Of a stretch of 47,570 nucleotides of DNA, positions 33,814 to 41,628 are shown in pieces. The stretch's first letter is position 1. Every line of letters starts with the position of its first letter. Origin of the DNA: Bryobacteraceae bacterium (GTDB taxonomy: Bacteria > Acidobacteriota > Terriglobia > Bryobacterales > Bryobacteraceae); the NCBI GenBank assembly GCA_019748195.1, contig JAIEPW010000095.1, positions 1 to 47,570 on the forward strand, in the 5' to 3' direction. The notes under the pieces are model-generated. The model was given only the letters and a program-made list of their open reading frames with translations, made no database searches and was not told where the DNA came from. The translations under genes were made by a program, and so were the position numbers.

Positions 33814-34122
33814 ATGCCCAAGTCCATTTGTGATTTCTGCTCCAGCCCGAACGTGACCTGGGTTTACCCTGCGCGCACGTTCGCGGCGTACGTCTTCGAA
33901 GGCATCGTCGGCGAAAGCGTCGGCGACTGGGCAGCATGCCCAATCTGCCACGGTCTCATCGAATCCGGCCGGCACACGGAACTCACCGAGCGATCACTGG
34001 TGACTCTCCTCGAACGCCAACCCGAGATGAAAAGCGCGGAACAGGAACTACGGTCCCATATCCGCAGCTTCCACACGATGTTCTTTCGGAACCGTGTGGG
34101 ATCAGCAATGACCGTTTCATAG
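33814..34122 (+). CDS. Small zinc-ribbon-like protein
   Basis: 102 residues, ATG at 33814 behind AAGGAGG. Two CxxC pairs, CDFC at 6-9 and CPIC at about 42-45, could bind one zinc; the segment between is VTWVYPARTFAAYVFEG. The C-terminal half is helical. No partner or target is known. Last gene of this plus-strand block; a convergent gene follows after 94 bp. Confidence 0.65.
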   Translation: MPKSICDFCSSPNVTWVYPARTFAAYVFEGIVGESVGDWAACPICHGLIESGRHTELTERSLVTLLERQPEMKSAEQELRSHIRSFHTMFFRNRVGSAMTVS

Positions 34123-34216
34123 CGCTGGCCGGACGGGTGGGCAGCCTGGGACGGTCGACTTCCGATTGGGGTGATCCAACAAATAGACATCGAAGGTGCT
34201 GCTTGGGAGCCTGCCC

Positions 34217-34948
34217 TTAGTTGCCCCGCATCAGTAGCTCTCGTTCTTCCAACAGCTCTGCTCCACGGTAAGCGCGCACGGCGGAGACAGGAACTTGCAT
34301 CCGCTTGACCAAGTCATCCAGGAGCGCTTGGTGGGCCGTGCCTGCGGGGAAGTAGTCGCTCGTATATTCACGATCTTTGTAAATGTAGGCCGTCCTGACG
34401 GTATCGGCGCGAGCCGGATCGGCCCCATGTTTGATCACTTGGCCGTGACCGAGCGTCTTCATCTCCTCGAATCCTGGATCTGAATCATCTTCGACCCATT
34501 GGGGATGTGTCTTCGGCGGTACATGGCCATAGGCTGCCTTTATGGCCCGTCTACATACATCAATGGCACGATCAGCGACCGCGGCCTCGGGGAACCGGTT
34601 GCGGTTCGAGATTCCCTGGTGGACAAACTCCTTTCGGAGAGCCAACAACTCGCTGACTTCCCTCCAAAGTCCCTGCGACCAGTCAAGTCCAGGACACCCC
34701 TGGCCATGAACGGCTTGATCGAGGTTCTTCCGGAATGAGTACCCGATGTTTGTAACGCCGAACGCTTCGTTGCAGGCCATCTCCAAAACTGTCCAAGCGT
34801 TGGTGAGTGCGGCGCGAACGTACGTTCCACGATCCCAGCGATTCTTCGCCTGGTGAGCAATCGCCCGCAGATGCAGAGCGTCTGTCCACAGGTGGTAGTG
34901 GACGGTATCAATCAATTTGGGCTCAAAGTCCATAGTGGTAGGATTCAC
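34217..34948 (-). CDS. HEPN-like protein, possible RNase toxin
   Basis: 243 residues. Largely helical. The segment LLALRKEFVHQGISNRN carries Arg105-x4-His110, the RX4-6H motif that forms the active site of HEPN ribonucleases, after a helix with TNAWTVLEMACNEAF. Nothing else is recognised; the C-terminal part (DREYTSDYFPAGTAHQ onward) may be a small alpha/beta add-on. It is encoded opposite to the surrounding genes and just after a small gene, as toxin-antitoxin pairs often are. The HEPN call rests on one motif and helical context. Confidence 0.5.
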   Translation of the reverse strand: MNPTTMDFEPKLIDTVHYHLWTDALHLRAIAHQAKNRWDRGTYVRAALTNAWTVLEMACNEAFGVTNIGYSFRKNLDQAVHGQGCPGLDWSQGLWREVSELLALRKEFVHQGISNRNRFPEAAVADRAIDVCRRAIKAAYGHVPPKTHPQWVEDDSDPGFEEMKTLGHGQVIKHGADPARADTVRTAYIYKDREYTSDYFPAGTAHQALLDDLVKRMQVPVSAVRAYRGAELLEERELLMRGN

Positions 34949-34957
34949 GAACAGGTT

Positions 34958-35128
34958 TCATTTCTCAGTTTCCGCCTCTAGCTGTTTCACGAGTTCGCGG
35001 AGTTCATCGAGGCACCACCTCAAATGCTCCGCCGCCCCAGGTTCGCCATTGCTGTTGGCCTGAAACCCGAGGCGAATGCTCTCCTTGAGAGTGTCAATAT
35101 CGCGAATGAGTTTGTCCTTGGTTGTCAT
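34958..35128 (-). CDS. Small charged helical protein, possible partner of the HEPN-like protein
   Basis: 56 residues from the ATG at 35128 (an earlier in-frame ATG at 35143 is possible). Helical with Leu/Ile heptads and many acidic residues (LIRDIDTLKESIRLGF, CLDELRELVKQLEAETEK). It ends 9 bp before the HEPN-like gene on the same strand. Size and order fit an antitoxin. No DNA-binding fold is evident. This is inference. Confidence 0.5.
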   Translation of the reverse strand: MTTKDKLIRDIDTLKESIRLGFQANSNGEPGAAEHLRWCLDELRELVKQLEAETEK

Positions 35129-35250
35129 GAACACGGACCTCACACTTCCCTCTGAGGCAGCGATTTGATTGGCTTTGAAGTTGGCAGCATCGCGCTGAAC
35201 TTAAGGATACGTGAAGTCCCTCGCGGCTGTAGTCGTGTGGAGTTACAGGA

Positions 35251-35279
35251 AGATCGCCACGGCCGTGGGTCGGCGATCT
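35251..35279. promoter_or_regulatory. Nested dyad in the divergent promoter region
   Basis: AGATCGCC (35251-35258) and GGCGATCT (35272-35279) form a perfect inverted repeat, with the palindrome CCACGGCCGTGG (35257-35268) nested inside. It lies between the small minus-strand gene and the methyltransferase gene and looks like an operator or a strong hairpin. Confidence 0.45.
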
Positions 35280-35290
35280 GGTAGCTCGCC

Positions 35291-35312
35291 CAGAGACCCG
35301 CGACGGTCTCTG
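35291..35312. promoter_or_regulatory. Inverted repeat before the methyltransferase gene
   Basis: CAGAGACC (35291-35298) and GGTCTCTG (35305-35312) are a perfect 8-bp inverted repeat with a 6-bp spacer, about 44 bp before the ATG at 35356. A candidate operator or attenuator. Confidence 0.4.
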
Positions 35313-35355
35313 CATACCCATGAAGCAGGTGTGTGTCTGGCAAGGCGGTGAATTG

Positions 35356-36522
35356 ATGCGAATCCGAGGCAGGCTGAAGATCGGCTACTATCCGTTACCT
35401 GAGCCCGAAGCGCAGCGAATGAGGAGCTTCGTGAGGTTCCCCGCGGAACAGTGCCAGGCCCTGGACCCCTGTAGTGGCACGGGCGCGGCGCTCAAGACAC
35501 TGGCGGCTGGGAGCAGTGCGCGCATGCATGGCATAGAACTCGACGCGTACCGGGCTGCTGAAGCGCGCGACGTCCTTGACGAGGTAATCCAGGGCAGTGC
35601 GTTCGACACGCATGCGCCGGTGGAATCGTTCTCGTTAGTCTATCTGAATCCGCCCTACGACTTCGAGATTGGCGAGGGCAAGAACAAGCGGATGGAGCGG
35701 CTGTTCCTGGAGCACGTGGCGCGATGGCTGAAGCCGGGCGGGGTGCTCATCTTTGTTCTGCCTTATGACCGGGTTTATGACTGTCGCGGCACGCTCACGA
35801 CCCAGTTCCGGGACAAGGCGATCTACCGGTTTACCGCGCCCGAATCGGTCAGCTACAAGCAGGTCGTGCTCTTCGGGGTGCGCCGGTCTCGCCCGGAGCG
35901 GGAGCGCATGACCGATCGCGCGGTGAACGAAGGCAACTGGAAACTCCAACAACTCACCCGATCCTACGACGCAATCCCGCCGCTTCCGGATGAACCGGAC
36001 CGGCAGTACGCCGTGCCTCCGGTGCCGCCGGCGCGACTGGAGTACCGCGGGTTGCCTCTCGACCTCATCGAAGACCTTCTCGACAACTCGCCGGCGTGGC
36101 GGCAAGCTCAGCGCATCACCCACGCGCCGAAGAGCGAGTTCTCCGGGCGGCCCCTGACGCCGCTGCACAAGGGGCACGTCGGCTTGCTCTGCACGAGCGG
36201 GCTGCTGAACGGCGTCTTTGGATCGGCTGAGGACCGGCACGTCGCGTACTGGGAGAGCGTCAAGGTTGTGGACCGGATCGAAGAGGAGGGGGAGCACGCC
36301 GATACGACCGTCGTCCGCGAGAAGGAGCGCTTTTCACAGCGGCTCACGTTGCTTTACGCGGATGGGCGCATCGAGCTTCTGTCGGAACGGGCCGCCCCAA
36401 ACAAGAACGGAGACAGCCGCGATGAAGAACGCACATCTGCGAATGGGCAAGCTGACGTTCGTGCGCCAGACGCGGGATACGGTGACGAACGTCTCGATTC
36501 ACCTGCATCGGCTTGGTGCTGA
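35356..36522 (+). CDS. DUF6094-type DNA methyltransferase
   Basis: 388 residues from the ATG at 35356, behind AAGGCGG; the start matches the family beginning (RGRLKIGYYPLPEPEA). Motif I ALDPCSGTGAAL and motif IV YLNPPYDFE are those of an N6-adenine-type MTase; KPGGVLIFVLPYDRV follows. The C-terminal part (about 200-388) is a longer extension with RLEYRGLPLDLIEDLL and HKGHVGLLCTSGLLNG. DUF6094 genes often stand beside SNF2-type helicases on plasmids and ICEs, as here. It may protect the element from restriction or act in replication; no cognate REase is adjacent on this strand. It overlaps the next gene by 101 bp. Confidence 0.82.
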   Translation: MRIRGRLKIGYYPLPEPEAQRMRSFVRFPAEQCQALDPCSGTGAALKTLAAGSSARMHGIELDAYRAAEARDVLDEVIQGSAFDTHAPVESFSLVYLNPPYDFEIGEGKNKRMERLFLEHVARWLKPGGVLIFVLPYDRVYDCRGTLTTQFRDKAIYRFTAPESVSYKQVVLFGVRRSRPERERMTDRAVNEGNWKLQQLTRSYDAIPPLPDEPDRQYAVPPVPPARLEYRGLPLDLIEDLLDNSPAWRQAQRITHAPKSEFSGRPLTPLHKGHVGLLCTSGLLNGVFGSAEDRHVAYWESVKVVDRIEEEGEHADTTVVREKERFSQRLTLLYADGRIELLSERAAPNKNGDSRDEERTSANGQADVRAPDAGYGDERLDSPASAWC

Positions 36523-37063
36523 GCGGTCGCTCGAGCCGCACGCTTCGGCACAACTCCATCTTGTCTCCGCGTTCGGTGGAGATCAGGAGATCGGCGCCAC
36601 AGTCGCGGCGGCGCTCGAAGGACTCCGGTTTCAGATCGCAGTGGGCGGTGAGGAGTTCATTGGTGGCTTGGGGGAGAAGCCCGCCATCTACCGCTCTTCG
36701 CTGCAGATCCCCGAGCGGAAGCGGCCAGTCCGGCATATCGTCCTACTGTCGCGCGAGTTGATGGAAACGACCCTCGGCGCGAACGGGGACGCCCGGCGCA
36801 CCGTGCTATTCGATGAACAGGCAGATTTCGTGCTGCATCGCTTGTCGGTCCGGTTTGGCATGCCAGTGCTTCCGGAGTGGGCGGATTGGTTCCGCAAGGA
36901 ACTCGATCGCCGCCGCCTGATCGAACCGGTATTCGGGTGGAACTGCTCACCGGTTGTCGTGAAAGGGACCAAGTTGCGGATGCTTCGGGTGCTGAGCCAG
37001 GGTCTCAAGCGCGGATCGATTCAGGTCCCGGACGAAGGTTCGTGGGATGTCCCGTCATCCTGA
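36422..37063 (+). CDS. Hypothetical protein overlapping the methyltransferase gene
   Basis: 213 residues; ATG at 36422 lies 101 bp inside the methyltransferase gene in another frame. The sequence looks soluble and alpha/beta (LTFVRQTRDTVTNVSIHLHRLG, RHIVLLSRELMETTLGAN, VLFDEQADFVLHRLSVRFGM). No known motif. The order methyltransferase, this gene, then SNF2-like helicase is likely one unit that was split by the minus-strand DUF1016 gene, whose end overlaps this gene by 43 bp tail to tail. Confidence 0.65.
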   Translation: MKNAHLRMGKLTFVRQTRDTVTNVSIHLHRLGAERSLEPHASAQLHLVSAFGGDQEIGATVAAALEGLRFQIAVGGEEFIGGLGEKPAIYRSSLQIPERKRPVRHIVLLSRELMETTLGANGDARRTVLFDEQADFVLHRLSVRFGMPVLPEWADWFRKELDRRRLIEPVFGWNCSPVVVKGTKLRMLRVLSQGLKRGSIQVPDEGSWDVPSS

Positions 37064-38085
37064 GTTCGCGCGTCGAGTTCAGACTCCAGTTCCTCGATGG
37101 ATGGCAGCGTGGACTTCAAGACATCGGGGAGACTCTCGGTTAGCCTGAACTCTGCGATTCCCATTGGCTTCCCTATGTCGCGGAGTGCGTACTCCACCAC
37201 AATGCCTTCCTTGGAACGGCAAAGGATCAGGCCGATGCTCGGCTGATCGTTGGGATGACGCAGGAGATCATCGACCGCGGACAAGTAGAAGTTCATCTTG
37301 CCGACATAGTCCGGGCGGAAGGGGCCGGCCTTTACCTCCGCGACGATGAAAACTCGGAGCTTGAGGTGGTAGAAGAGCAGGTCGAGGCGATAGTCCTCGC
37401 CGCCAACTTCTAATGGAACCTGACTGCCGACGAACGCGAAGCCGGAACCGAGTTCCAGAAGAAACTGCCGCAGGTGATCGAGGAGTCCGCGTTCGATATC
37501 GCGTTCGCGGGCGTCCTTGTCGAGCGTGAGGAAGTCGAAGTTATAGGGGTCCTTGAGGAGCTGCTGCGCCAGGTCTGATTGTGGCTTCGGCAGTGCCGCC
37601 TCGAAGTTCGAGATCGCCTTGCCCTGGCGGCGGTGGAGTCCTGATTCGATCTGAAGTATTAAGACGTTCCGGCTCCAGCCGTTCGCGATCGTCTGCTGGG
37701 CATACCAAAGGCGCTCCTCACTCGACTTCACATAGTCCAACAGGCGGACATTGTGCCCCCAAGGAATTTGTGCAACAACCTGTTGCACAATTGGCTCCTC
37801 CGGCCACGCCTCGGCGAAGGCCCTCATGTACTTGAGGTTACGGGGCGACAGTCCCTTCATCTCGGGGAACGACTGGTGCAGATCCCGCGCTAACGAATCG
37901 ATCACTTTGGCGCCCCAACCTTCCCGGTCTTGGCGGGTCAAGATCTCTCGGCCAATCGACCAGTACAACAACACGAGTTCCCTGTTGACGGCTAATCCGG
38001 CCCGGACCTGGGCGGTCCGGATCCGAGTCTTGATGTCGTCGAGCAGTCTCTGGTAGTCCGCGGTGTGCTCAAGCGATTCGTTCAT
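37021..38085 (-). CDS. DUF1016/YhcG-family PD-(D/E)xK nuclease
   Basis: 354 residues from the ATG at 38085 (MNESLEHTADY); a longer frame adds an unlikely N-terminus. The N-terminal domain (about 10-150) has LLYWSIGREILTRQ, SPRNLKYMRAFAEAWP and IPWGHNVRLLD. The C-terminal nuclease domain has FAFVGSQVPLEVGGEDYRLDLLFYH followed by LRVFIVAEVKAG, giving Asp and E-x-K of the PD-(D/E)xK site. DUF1016 proteins are common single-gene cargo near defence loci and are suspected Holliday-junction or restriction-type nucleases. It is encoded against its neighbours. Confidence 0.88.
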   Translation of the reverse strand: MNESLEHTADYQRLLDDIKTRIRTAQVRAGLAVNRELVLLYWSIGREILTRQDREGWGAKVIDSLARDLHQSFPEMKGLSPRNLKYMRAFAEAWPEEPIVQQVVAQIPWGHNVRLLDYVKSSEERLWYAQQTIANGWSRNVLILQIESGLHRRQGKAISNFEAALPKPQSDLAQQLLKDPYNFDFLTLDKDARERDIERGLLDHLRQFLLELGSGFAFVGSQVPLEVGGEDYRLDLLFYHLKLRVFIVAEVKAGPFRPDYVGKMNFYLSAVDDLLRHPNDQPSIGLILCRSKEGIVVEYALRDIGKPMGIAEFRLTESLPDVLKSTLPSIEELESELDARTQDDGTSHEPSSGT

Positions 38086-38136
38086 GGCTGATGCCAGCGT
38101 AAGGCCAGCCGGCATGCCACCGAAGCGAGGTAGCCC

Positions 38137-40368
38137 GTGTCCCTGGAAAACATCTCTTCATACCTCCGCACCTATGGTGCTGAGTTGGGCAACCGAGTCC
38201 TCGCTCAGTTCCCGCCGCTCCACTCCCCGGAAGACCCGCTCGCGGATGAACTTCGGCACCTGAAACGGCGGCCGTTTCCCGCCCAGGCGCTGGCGATCAT
38301 GGGTATCGTCAAGCGCTGGCGCGAGGCGCGCTGCGCAGCGGCCGTAGCCGAATGCGGCACCGGCAAAACCTTGATCTCGCTCGGCAGCGTCCACGCCCAC
38401 GCAGAGGGCCGGCCGTTCACGGCGCTGGCGATGGTGCCACCGCAGTTGGTCGAGAAGTGGGCGAGGGAGTGCTTCCTCACGATTCCCGGCGTGCGCGTCT
38501 TCGTCATCGACGGCGTCCGGAATGGCGTCGGCTCCAACGGATTCAGCGGCGTGAATGAGGTGCGGCTGCGGAATGGAAGGATCGTGCGCGAGGGGCTTCG
38601 AACGACGCTGAGCGAGGTCCGTCTGGCCCGCAATCACAGCTCCGCGCGTGCGAGGTGGCAGGCCACGGTTCCGGGTCCGAGCGTCTTCGTTGTTTCACGA
38701 GAGCGGGCGAAGCTCGGCTACTTCTGGCGGCACGTCATCCGCTCGGCGGGCAGCGGACCGTTCCTCGGCAATGTCGTCAACCCCGACACCGGTCGTCCCG
38801 TAATGACCAGCGACGACCAACTGAGGCGAGCCGACTTCCGCAAGGTGAAGCATTCCGAAGTGGTCATCCCAGAAACAAACCGGGACCGGCGGCCGTTCTT
38901 CAGCCCGCTCTGGCAGGCGGACAACCAGAAGATCCAGCGCATGGCGCCCATCGAATTCATCGGACGATACCTGAAGGGCTTCTTCGACTACGGTATCGCC
39001 GACGAGGTCCACGAACTGAAGGGCGAGACGGCGCAGGGCAATGCCTTGGGCACGTTGGCCGCGGCGTGCGGGCGAACGGTCATCCTCACCGGGACGCTGT
39101 TAGGTGGGTACGCGGATGAGTTGTTCAACATCCTGTACCGGCTCGATGCCCGCGCGATGCGCGAGGACGGCTTCGACCACGGCGAAGGCGGGTTGCGGCA
39201 ATTTGCGGAAGCCTACGGGGTTCTGGAGAAGGTCACGACAATTGAGGCGTCCGAGAACTCCTGCTCCAAGGCGCGCGTAAGCACGACCGTCAAGCGGCGG
39301 CCGGGTGCGTCACCACTCTTGTTCGGGAAGTACCTCATGAACATGGCGGCGTTCGTGTCCCTCGAAGACATTTCGGACGCGCTGCCCAGCTACACGGAAG
39401 AGGTGATCTCGGTCGAGATGGACGCGGATCTCAAGAAGGCGTATTCGGATCTCGAGTCCGACATCCGGGAGGCCCTTCGAGAGCACCACGGGAACGCTTC
39501 GGTGATCAGCACCGCAATGAACGCTCTGCTGCTCTATCCGGACCGTCCGTTCGGCCTTGGCACCTTGTACGGCTATGCGCTCAATCCTGAGTCCGGGGAG
39601 CGAGAGCGGTTCGTGATCGCGGATCCGCCTGATCTGGATGAGACCGCCCACTACGCCAAGGAGCGGCGCCTGCTCGAAGAGGTGCAACGGGAGCTGGCGC
39701 ACGGGCGCCGGGTACAGATCTATGCCGTGTACACGCAGAAGAGGGACGTCACACGACGCCTGCAGAGCATTCTGCGTGAAGCGGGAGTTCGCGCCGAAGT
39801 CCTGACCGCAGACACCCCGCCAGAACAGCGCGAGGCCTGGTACGAACGCCACTTGCGAAACGGGATGCAGGTCTGCATCTGTCATCCGAAGCTGGTGCAA
39901 ACCGGCCTCGATCTCCTGGAGTTTCCGACAATCCTCTTCTACGAGACGGGGTATTCGACCTACGTTCTGCGCCAGGCCAGCCGACGCAGTTGGCGCATCG
40001 GACAGAAGCGGCCGGTGCGGGTTGGCTTCCTGACGTACGCAGGCACGGCCCAGGAAAGCTGTTTGCGCCTGATGGGCAAGAAGCTGCTGGTGTCGCTTGC
40101 CATGGAGGGCAAGCTCCAGGCCGAGGGGCTGCAGGCGATCGACGAGGACGACGATGTGCTCACGACGATGGCGCGCGAACTGGTCACACGGCAAGGGGTG
40201 GGAGAGGCTGCGGCGGAGGTTTGGCGATCTCTCCAGCAACAGGCACCACAGGAAAAGGCCACGACGCCAATGATTGAGCCACTCATTGACCTCGGCTCAA
40301 CGCCGGAGCCCGAAATGCCGATGCCGACGCCCGCGATGGGACCGGCAGTCCAACTCTCCCTGTTCTGA
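38137..40368 (+). CDS. SNF2/SF2-type helicase with C-terminal sliding-clamp motif
   Basis: 743 residues, GTG start at 38137 behind GCGAGG. Motif I ECGTGKT (72-78), motif II DEVH (289-292), motif III LTGTLLGGYAD, and a C-terminal RecA-like domain with motif VI QASRRSWRIGQKRPVRV, close to SNF2 proteins. The insertion between motifs I and II is unusually long (about 210 residues). The protein ends exactly in QLSLF, the consensus peptide that binds the bacterial beta sliding clamp, so it is probably a replisome-linked translocase. The linker before it is Pro-rich and flexible. It precedes the Gp157-like gene. Confidence 0.85.
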   Translation: MSLENISSYLRTYGAELGNRVLAQFPPLHSPEDPLADELRHLKRRPFPAQALAIMGIVKRWREARCAAAVAECGTGKTLISLGSVHAHAEGRPFTALAMVPPQLVEKWARECFLTIPGVRVFVIDGVRNGVGSNGFSGVNEVRLRNGRIVREGLRTTLSEVRLARNHSSARARWQATVPGPSVFVVSRERAKLGYFWRHVIRSAGSGPFLGNVVNPDTGRPVMTSDDQLRRADFRKVKHSEVVIPETNRDRRPFFSPLWQADNQKIQRMAPIEFIGRYLKGFFDYGIADEVHELKGETAQGNALGTLAAACGRTVILTGTLLGGYADELFNILYRLDARAMREDGFDHGEGGLRQFAEAYGVLEKVTTIEASENSCSKARVSTTVKRRPGASPLLFGKYLMNMAAFVSLEDISDALPSYTEEVISVEMDADLKKAYSDLESDIREALREHHGNASVISTAMNALLLYPDRPFGLGTLYGYALNPESGERERFVIADPPDLDETAHYAKERRLLEEVQRELAHGRRVQIYAVYTQKRDVTRRLQSILREAGVRAEVLTADTPPEQREAWYERHLRNGMQVCICHPKLVQTGLDLLEFPTILFYETGYSTYVLRQASRRSWRIGQKRPVRVGFLTYAGTAQESCLRLMGKKLLVSLAMEGKLQAEGLQAIDEDDDVLTTMARELVTRQGVGEAAAEVWRSLQQQAPQEKATTPMIEPLIDLGSTPEPEMPMPTPAMGPAVQLSLF

Positions 40369-40388
40369 AACCACCGCGGAGGTGACTC

Positions 40389-41012
40389 ATGCCTGAGCAA
40401 TCGACCGTTCGCGACCCTCGCTCGCTGTTCGACATCGACGAGCGGCTCGTCGAACTGATGGACCAGGTCGCCGATGCAGCCGCCGATGGACAAGAGCCTC
40501 TCGCGGAACTCATCGAGGAGATCAACGAGTACATCGAGGCCTTCCAGTCCAAGGTGGACCGCATCGCCGGCTACCTGCGCTGGCAGGAGTCGATCGCCTC
40601 GATCTGCGGCGCCGAAGCGGAGCGGCTTTCCACACGGAGGAAGTCTGCGGAAGGGCGGGTCAGCCGCCTGAAGAACATGTTGCTGCACTTCATGCTCTCC
40701 AGAGGGTTGAAGAAGCTTGAAGGAGACCGCGCGGCAATCGGGCTTCAGCCGAACTCGGCGGCCTCACTGGTCGTGGACGATCCGCTCAAGATCGGCGAGT
40801 GCTTCTTCGAGCGATCCATCGGCTTCACGAAGACCGAAATCCAGGAGTTGATCTACCAGTTGCCCGTAGGAGAGCTGAGGGGCAGGCTGGAGGCGCAACT
40901 CGCCGAGGAAGGGTGGCAGGTCAACGGCAGCGCGATCCGGGCCGCTATCGTCAACGGAAGTGAAGTCGCCGGCGCCCGGCTCGTGAAGGGCCATCACATC
41001 CGGATCCGATAG
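40389..41012 (+). CDS. Siphovirus Gp157-like protein
   Basis: 207 residues, ATG at 40389 behind GGAGGTGA. Coiled-coil N-terminal half (LFDIDERLVELMDQVADAA, EEINEYIEAFQSKVDRIAGYLRW, RRKSAEGRVSRLKNMLLHFML) followed by GLKKLEGDRAAIGLQPN and SLVVDDP, the layout of phage Gp157 proteins. In phages it accompanies single-strand annealing and ssDNA-binding genes and may protect from abortive systems or aid recombination. The C-terminus extends beyond typical Gp157. Confidence 0.75.
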   Translation: MPEQSTVRDPRSLFDIDERLVELMDQVADAAADGQEPLAELIEEINEYIEAFQSKVDRIAGYLRWQESIASICGAEAERLSTRRKSAEGRVSRLKNMLLHFMLSRGLKKLEGDRAAIGLQPNSAASLVVDDPLKIGECFFERSIGFTKTEIQELIYQLPVGELRGRLEAQLAEEGWQVNGSAIRAAIVNGSEVAGARLVKGHHIRIR

Positions 41013-41065
41013 GGCAACTCACTCGCTCCGACGGATGGGTCGGCTGACAATTCGGGAGAGCGGTT

Positions 41066-41599
41066 TTGTCGATGCACTTTGCAGGAATCGCAATCACAGT
41101 CGGGTTGCTCTGGCTGATGTGGAGTGTCAGGGGAAAGCTGAACTCCCACGGCTTCGAGTACGTCCATTGGGTTCCCGCAAGCCGGCGTTCAATGGTCCGG
41201 GCGGCTGGCGCTGGCGCCGGAGCTGGCATCCTGGTCGCGTGGCTGTTCGGTGGCTATGACAAGAGCGCCAGTCCGATATTCACGGACGTCTGGATGGCGA
41301 TCACGATCGGGCCCCTGGTGGAGGAGTTGATCTTTCGCGGTTACCTCTTCTGGGTGATCGGCGCGTTTCTCGCGCGCCTGAAGATTCGCCCTGGTGCTGC
41401 GACCGCATTAGGCGTCGCGGTGCTCTTCGCCTTGGCGCACGCGTCGAAGTTGGGGATCACCGGGCCCCAACTCGTAGCCATTTTCGGTACGGGCCTGCTC
41501 TACGGCTGGTTGCGGCTCGATTCCGGTTCAACGGTTCCCCCGGTCATCGCCCACATCCTCTTTAACGCGGTCATCTACCTGGCCGCCGTCTTCGTCTGA
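41066..41599 (+). CDS. CPBP-family intramembrane metalloprotease
   Basis: 177 residues; start at TTG 41066 or ATG 41072, with GGGAGAG just upstream. Multiple hydrophobic helices. All three family motifs are present: EELIFRGYLFW (E-E-x3-R), FALAHASK (F-x3-H) and HILFNAVI (H-x3-N), so the active site looks intact. CPBP (CaaX/bacteriocin-processing) proteases cleave inside membranes; those on mobile elements often give immunity or process peptides. It directly precedes the Ycf46-like ATPase gene by 29 bp. Confidence 0.88.
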   Translation: MSMHFAGIAITVGLLWLMWSVRGKLNSHGFEYVHWVPASRRSMVRAAGAGAGAGILVAWLFGGYDKSASPIFTDVWMAITIGPLVEELIFRGYLFWVIGAFLARLKIRPGAATALGVAVLFALAHASKLGITGPQLVAIFGTGLLYGWLRLDSGSTVPPVIAHILFNAVIYLAAVFV

Positions 41600-41628
41600 T
41601 TCGACTTCCCATTCCAGGAGTCCCCCGC

